DNA of 64,000 nt from assembly GCA_021201185.1 (NCBI GenBank), contig JAJQFJ010000059.1:1-64000 (forward strand). Reading direction: 5' to 3'. The stretch's first letter is position 1. Every line of letters starts with the position of its first letter. Below the pieces are notes generated by a model. That model was given only the letters and a program-made list of their open reading frames with translations. It did no database searches and was not told where the DNA came from. This document shows positions 60,671 to 64,000 of the stretch, one piece after another. This DNA is from Clostridiales bacterium. Its GTDB lineage: Bacteria > Bacillota > Clostridia > Oscillospirales > Oscillospiraceae. Made by a program: the position numbers and the translations under genes.

Positions 60671-60887
60671 GAAGCGACAGGGTCATTTTATCACAGCGGG
60701 GATTTGATGTCAACGCAGAGAAAAGAGCGGGCATGAGCTGCCCCACTTTCACTCATTTGTCCAAAACCACGCTAAATCACGAAAAAACACGATGCGCAAC
60801 CGGTTGACAAATGTCCGCCTGTGGGCTATAATTATCTCACACGATGAGATTTCAGGCCGTCAGGCAGGCTGTTTCGAGGTGATGTTC

Positions 60888-61421
60888 ATGGACGCTCAGG
60901 CCCAGGCCGAGGAGCTGATCCAGCTGGTGACCCAGTCCATGCACGGAATGGCACAGGAACGCGCCGAGCAGGTCACCCGGGGAGAGGGGGCCCTGCTTCG
61001 CTATCTGGCCACGCAGCACGACGGAGCCACTGCAGGAGAGCTGCGGGAGGCGCTGGAGGTGGGCTCTGGCCGGGTGTCTAACGCCCTGAAAAATCTGGAA
61101 GGAAAAGGAATGATCATGCGGGTCTCCTCCGCCAGAGACGGCCGGGTGGTACAGGTCTACCTGACAGAGCGGGGGAGAGCCGCAATCACAGCCAGGTATC
61201 AACGTCTTCTCCGGCAGGTGAGCGAGCTGCTGGAGGACGTGGGAGAGAAGGACACCGCTGAGCTTCTGCGACTGACGAGAAAAGTGATCGATCTATCCCA
61301 AAAACGACGGGAGGAGCCTGTCGGCCCCTCCCGGGAACCACTCTGTTCCCAGTCAGGAGGCAAACATGACAGGCAAGCGAGACTATTCGGAGATCACCCC
61401 CCAAATCCAGGCGTTATCTGA
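60888..61421 (+). CDS. MarR-family transcriptional regulator
   Basis: Winged-helix ATAGELREALEVGSGRVSNALKNLEGKGMIMRVSSARDGRVVQVYLTERGRA. Confidence 0.88.
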   Translation: MDAQAQAEELIQLVTQSMHGMAQERAEQVTRGEGALLRYLATQHDGATAGELREALEVGSGRVSNALKNLEGKGMIMRVSSARDGRVVQVYLTERGRAAITARYQRLLRQVSELLEDVGEKDTAELLRLTRKVIDLSQKRREEPVGPSREPLCSQSGGKHDRQARLFGDHPPNPGVI

Positions 61422-62730
61422 CCTCTGCACCCGGGACTGCGTGATCGACAGACAGCTCTACATCGACAACAAGGTCAACCGTGGTCTGCGGGATCTCAAC
61501 GGCAAGGGCGTCCTCACCGGGCTGACCAAAATTTCCGAGATCCAGGCCCGCACCCCGGACGATCAGCCCTGCGACGGCTCTCTGTTCTACCAGGGCTACA
61601 ATATCGAAGACCTGGTGAAGGGCTTTTTACAGGACGGCCGCTACGGCTTCGAGGAGATCACCTACCTGCTCCTCTTCGGGGCGTTGTCCAACGCCAGGGA
61701 GCTGGAGGAGTTCCGGGCCCTGCTGGCCAGCTACCGCTCTCTCCCCAATTCCTTCGTCCGGGACATTATTATGAAGGCCCCCAGCACCGACATCATGAAC
61801 TCCATGGCCCGGAGCGTGCTGACCCTGTACTCCTACGACAACAAGCCGGACGACACCTCACTCCCCAACGTTCTGCGCCAGTGCGTCCAGCTTATCGCCG
61901 TGTTCCCCCAGCTGGCCCTGTACGGCTATCAGGCCTACGACTACTATCGCAACGACAGCTCCCACTTCTTCATCCACGACCCGGTGCCCGAGCTGTCCAC
62001 GGCGGAGAACATCCTCCAGATGCTCCGCCCCGACGCCAGCTACACCCAGACCGAGGCCCGGGTGCTGGACATGGCCCTGGTGGTCCACGCTGAGCACGGC
62101 GGCGGCAACAACTCCTCCTTCACCACCCATGTGGTCACCTCCTCCGGCACCGACACCTATTCCGCCATCGCGGCGGCCCTGGGTTCTCTGAAAGGCCCCA
62201 AGCACGGCGGCGCCAACATCAAGGTCTGTCATATGTTCGATGAGATCAAGCGGGAGGTCAAGGACTGGTCGGACGAGGACGAGATCCGGGCCTACCTGAA
62301 TAAGATCCTCCAGGGGGAGGCCTTCGACCACTCCGGCCTGATTTACGGCGTGGGCCACGCCATCTACTCCAAATCCGACCCACGGGCCAGGATCTTCAAA
62401 AACTTCGTCCACATGCTGGCCACGGAAAAGGGCATGGAGCAGGAGTATCAGCTCTACGCCGACGTGGAGCGGCTGGCCCCGGAGGTCATCAGCGGCAAGC
62501 GCAGGATGCACAAGGGCGTCAGTGCCAATGTGGATTTCTATTCCGGCTTCGTCTATCAAATGCTGGGCATCCCGGAGGAGTTGTTCACCCCCATCTTCGC
62601 CGTGGCCCGCATCTCCGGCTGGAGCGCCCACCGTCTGGAGGAGCTGATCAACGGCAACCGCATCATCCGCCCCGCCTACAAGGCCATCCGTCCCCGCCGG
62701 GACTATGTCCCCATGGAGGAGCGGGAGTAA
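61366..62730 (+). CDS. gltA: Citrate/2-methylcitrate synthase
   Basis: LFYQGYNIEDLVKGF, LVVHAEHGGGNNSSFTTHVVTSSGTDTYSAIAAALGSLKGPKHGGAN, GVGHAIYSKSDPRA; AGGAGG upstream. Confidence 0.93.
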   Translation: MTGKRDYSEITPQIQALSDLCTRDCVIDRQLYIDNKVNRGLRDLNGKGVLTGLTKISEIQARTPDDQPCDGSLFYQGYNIEDLVKGFLQDGRYGFEEITYLLLFGALSNARELEEFRALLASYRSLPNSFVRDIIMKAPSTDIMNSMARSVLTLYSYDNKPDDTSLPNVLRQCVQLIAVFPQLALYGYQAYDYYRNDSSHFFIHDPVPELSTAENILQMLRPDASYTQTEARVLDMALVVHAEHGGGNNSSFTTHVVTSSGTDTYSAIAAALGSLKGPKHGGANIKVCHMFDEIKREVKDWSDEDEIRAYLNKILQGEAFDHSGLIYGVGHAIYSKSDPRARIFKNFVHMLATEKGMEQEYQLYADVERLAPEVISGKRRMHKGVSANVDFYSGFVYQMLGIPEELFTPIFAVARISGWSAHRLEELINGNRIIRPAYKAIRPRRDYVPMEERE

Positions 62731-62781
62731 GCTGTTCTGCTCCCACCCATCAAGGGCGTCTGCCATATGCTTTATCAACGT

Positions 62782-62820
62782 GTCTGTCTCCCCCAACAGG
62801 GGAGGCAGGCCTTTGATTTT
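62782..62820 (+). terminator. Terminator after citrate synthase
   Basis: CTGTCTCCCC-CAACA-GGGGAGGCAG with T-rich tail. Confidence 0.6.
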
Positions 62821-62934
62821 TCCCCGGAATCCCCACCGGAACGCTTGCCAAGAACGGCGGAATCGGGTATACAGGGAAAAATGTCGCCTGTCCCGAAAGC
62901 GGGCAAGAGAAAAGAAACTGAGGAGGCCGCAGAG

Positions 62935-64000
62935 ATGGCACTTGACTACGAATGGTTCCAGCAGATGGAGGACCGCATCCCCAGGGGGGAGGTGCGCACC
63001 CGTTTCGCCCCGTCCCCCACGGGGTATATGCACGTGGGCAACCTCCGCACCGCCCTGTACACCTGGCTCATCGCCCGGCACGCAGGGGGAAAATTCCTTC
63101 TGCGCATCGAGGACACCGACCAGACCCGGAAGGTGGAGGGGGCGGTAGAGGTCATCAACCGCACCCTGGCCCAGTGCGGCCTGGACCACGACGAGGGGCC
63201 GGACGTAGGCGGCCCGGTGGGGCCGTATATCCAGACCCAGCGGCAGGAGCTGTACGGAAAATACGCGGAGCTGCTGCTGGAGCGGGGCGGGGCGTACCGC
63301 TGCTTCTGCGAAAGGACAGAGGAGGCGGAGGTCCACGGGGCCGCCCTGGGCAAGAACGCCCTGAAGCACGTGTGCCCCTACCGGGACATCTCCCGGGAGG
63401 CCTCCGACGCCCTGGCAGCCCAGGGCAAGCCCTACGTCATCCGCCAGAAGATCGAGCCGGGAGTCACCAGCTTTGACGATGTGATCTTCGGAAAGATCAC
63501 GGTGGACAACAGCGACCTGGACGAGGGGGTCATGGTCAAGAGCGACGGCCTGCCCACCTACAACTTTGCCAACGTCATCGACGACCACCTCATGGGCATT
63601 ACCCATGTGGTCCGGGGCAACGAGTACCTGGCCTCCGCCCCCAAGTACAACCTGCTCTATCAGGCCTTCGGCTGGCAGGTGCCCACCTATATCCACTGCG
63701 CTCCGGTGATGCGGGACGAGCAGCACAAGATGTCCAAGCGCCATGGCGACCCCTCCTATGAGGACCTGCTGGCGGAGGGCTATCTGTCCCAGGCCATCGT
63801 GAACTATGTGGCCCTGCTGGGCTGGTCCCCGGAGGGGGAGGAGGAGATCTTCTCCCTGGAGGAGCTGGTGAAGGTGTTCGACATCAGCCGCATCTCCAAG
63901 TCCCCGGCCATCTTTGACAAGGACAAGCTGACCCACTTCAACGAGGTCTATCTCCGCTCCATGACCCCGGAGGACTTCGCCGCCGTGGCGGAGCCCTATA
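62935..64000 (+). CDS. gltX: Glutamyl-tRNA synthetase, 3'-partial at window edge
   Basis: Direct translation from ATG 62935: MALDYEWFQQMEDRIPRGEVRTRFAPSPTGYMHVGNLRTALYTWLIAR...; KMSKRHGDPS-type motif near 63730; AGGAGG upstream. Absent from the ORF track because it runs off the window. Confidence 0.95.
   Translation, partial: MALDYEWFQQMEDRIPRGEVRTRFAPSPTGYMHVGNLRTALYTWLIARHAGGKFLLRIEDTDQTRKVEGAVEVINRTLAQCGLDHDEGPDVGGPVGPYIQTQRQELYGKYAELLLERGGAYRCFCERTEEAEVHGAALGKNALKHVCPYRDISREASDALAAQGKPYVIRQKIEPGVTSFDDVIFGKITVDNSDLDEGVMVKSDGLPTYNFANVIDDHLMGITHVVRGNEYLASAPKYNLLYQAFGWQVPTYIHCAPVMRDEQHKMSKRHGDPSYEDLLAEGYLSQAIVNYVALLGWSPEGEEEIFSLEELVKVFDISRISKSPAIFDKDKLTHFNEVYLRSMTPEDFAAVAEPY

Noticed and set aside
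61858-63936. 692-aa minus-strand ORF over gltA/gltX
   Set aside because: Shadow of two confidently identified + strand genes.

Overview
A 64-kb GC-rich chromosomal segment that looks like a gut Firmicute (Oscillospiraceae/Flavonifractor-like; this is inferred from gene content only). Main blocks: (1) a glycosidase cluster (GH3 fragment, GH2, aldo/keto reductase, GH43-like). (2) A small integrative element at about 5.7-10.0 kb (RepA-like ATPase, RHH/MobC-like protein, tyrosine integrase, HTH, XRE) next to the 3' end of guaA. (3) A purine/urate-degradation-type cluster at 14.7-31.3 kb (yqeA/arcC-like, ygeW, ygeY, two PLP fold-II enzymes, ssnA, hydantoinase, Moco synthesis genes, a shortened YgfK). 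(4) The infC-rpmI-rplT operon and two tRNA-Leu genes. (5) An Amt-PII fusion, lacZ-type GH2, znuABC-like transporter, Ca2+-type P-ATPase, pgi, fabF, copA-csoR, gltA and a partial gltX. Observations most worth follow-up: an (AT)8 tract that splits a membrane acyltransferase exactly where one extra AT unit would restore the frame (candidate phase variation); a single in-frame amber codon in the carbamate kinase gene; three tandem 168-bp copies of the pgi 3' end that differ mostly at synonymous sites; a YgfK homologue lacking its central flavin/NAD domain; a short module shared by the GH2 C-terminus and the neighbouring GH43 N-terminus; a TSUP-polyprenol-kinase-like fusion; a nested CopZ-like start inside copA; and several leader/attenuator structures. 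No CRISPR array or rRNA was seen. All family calls come from reading motifs by eye; no database search was run.
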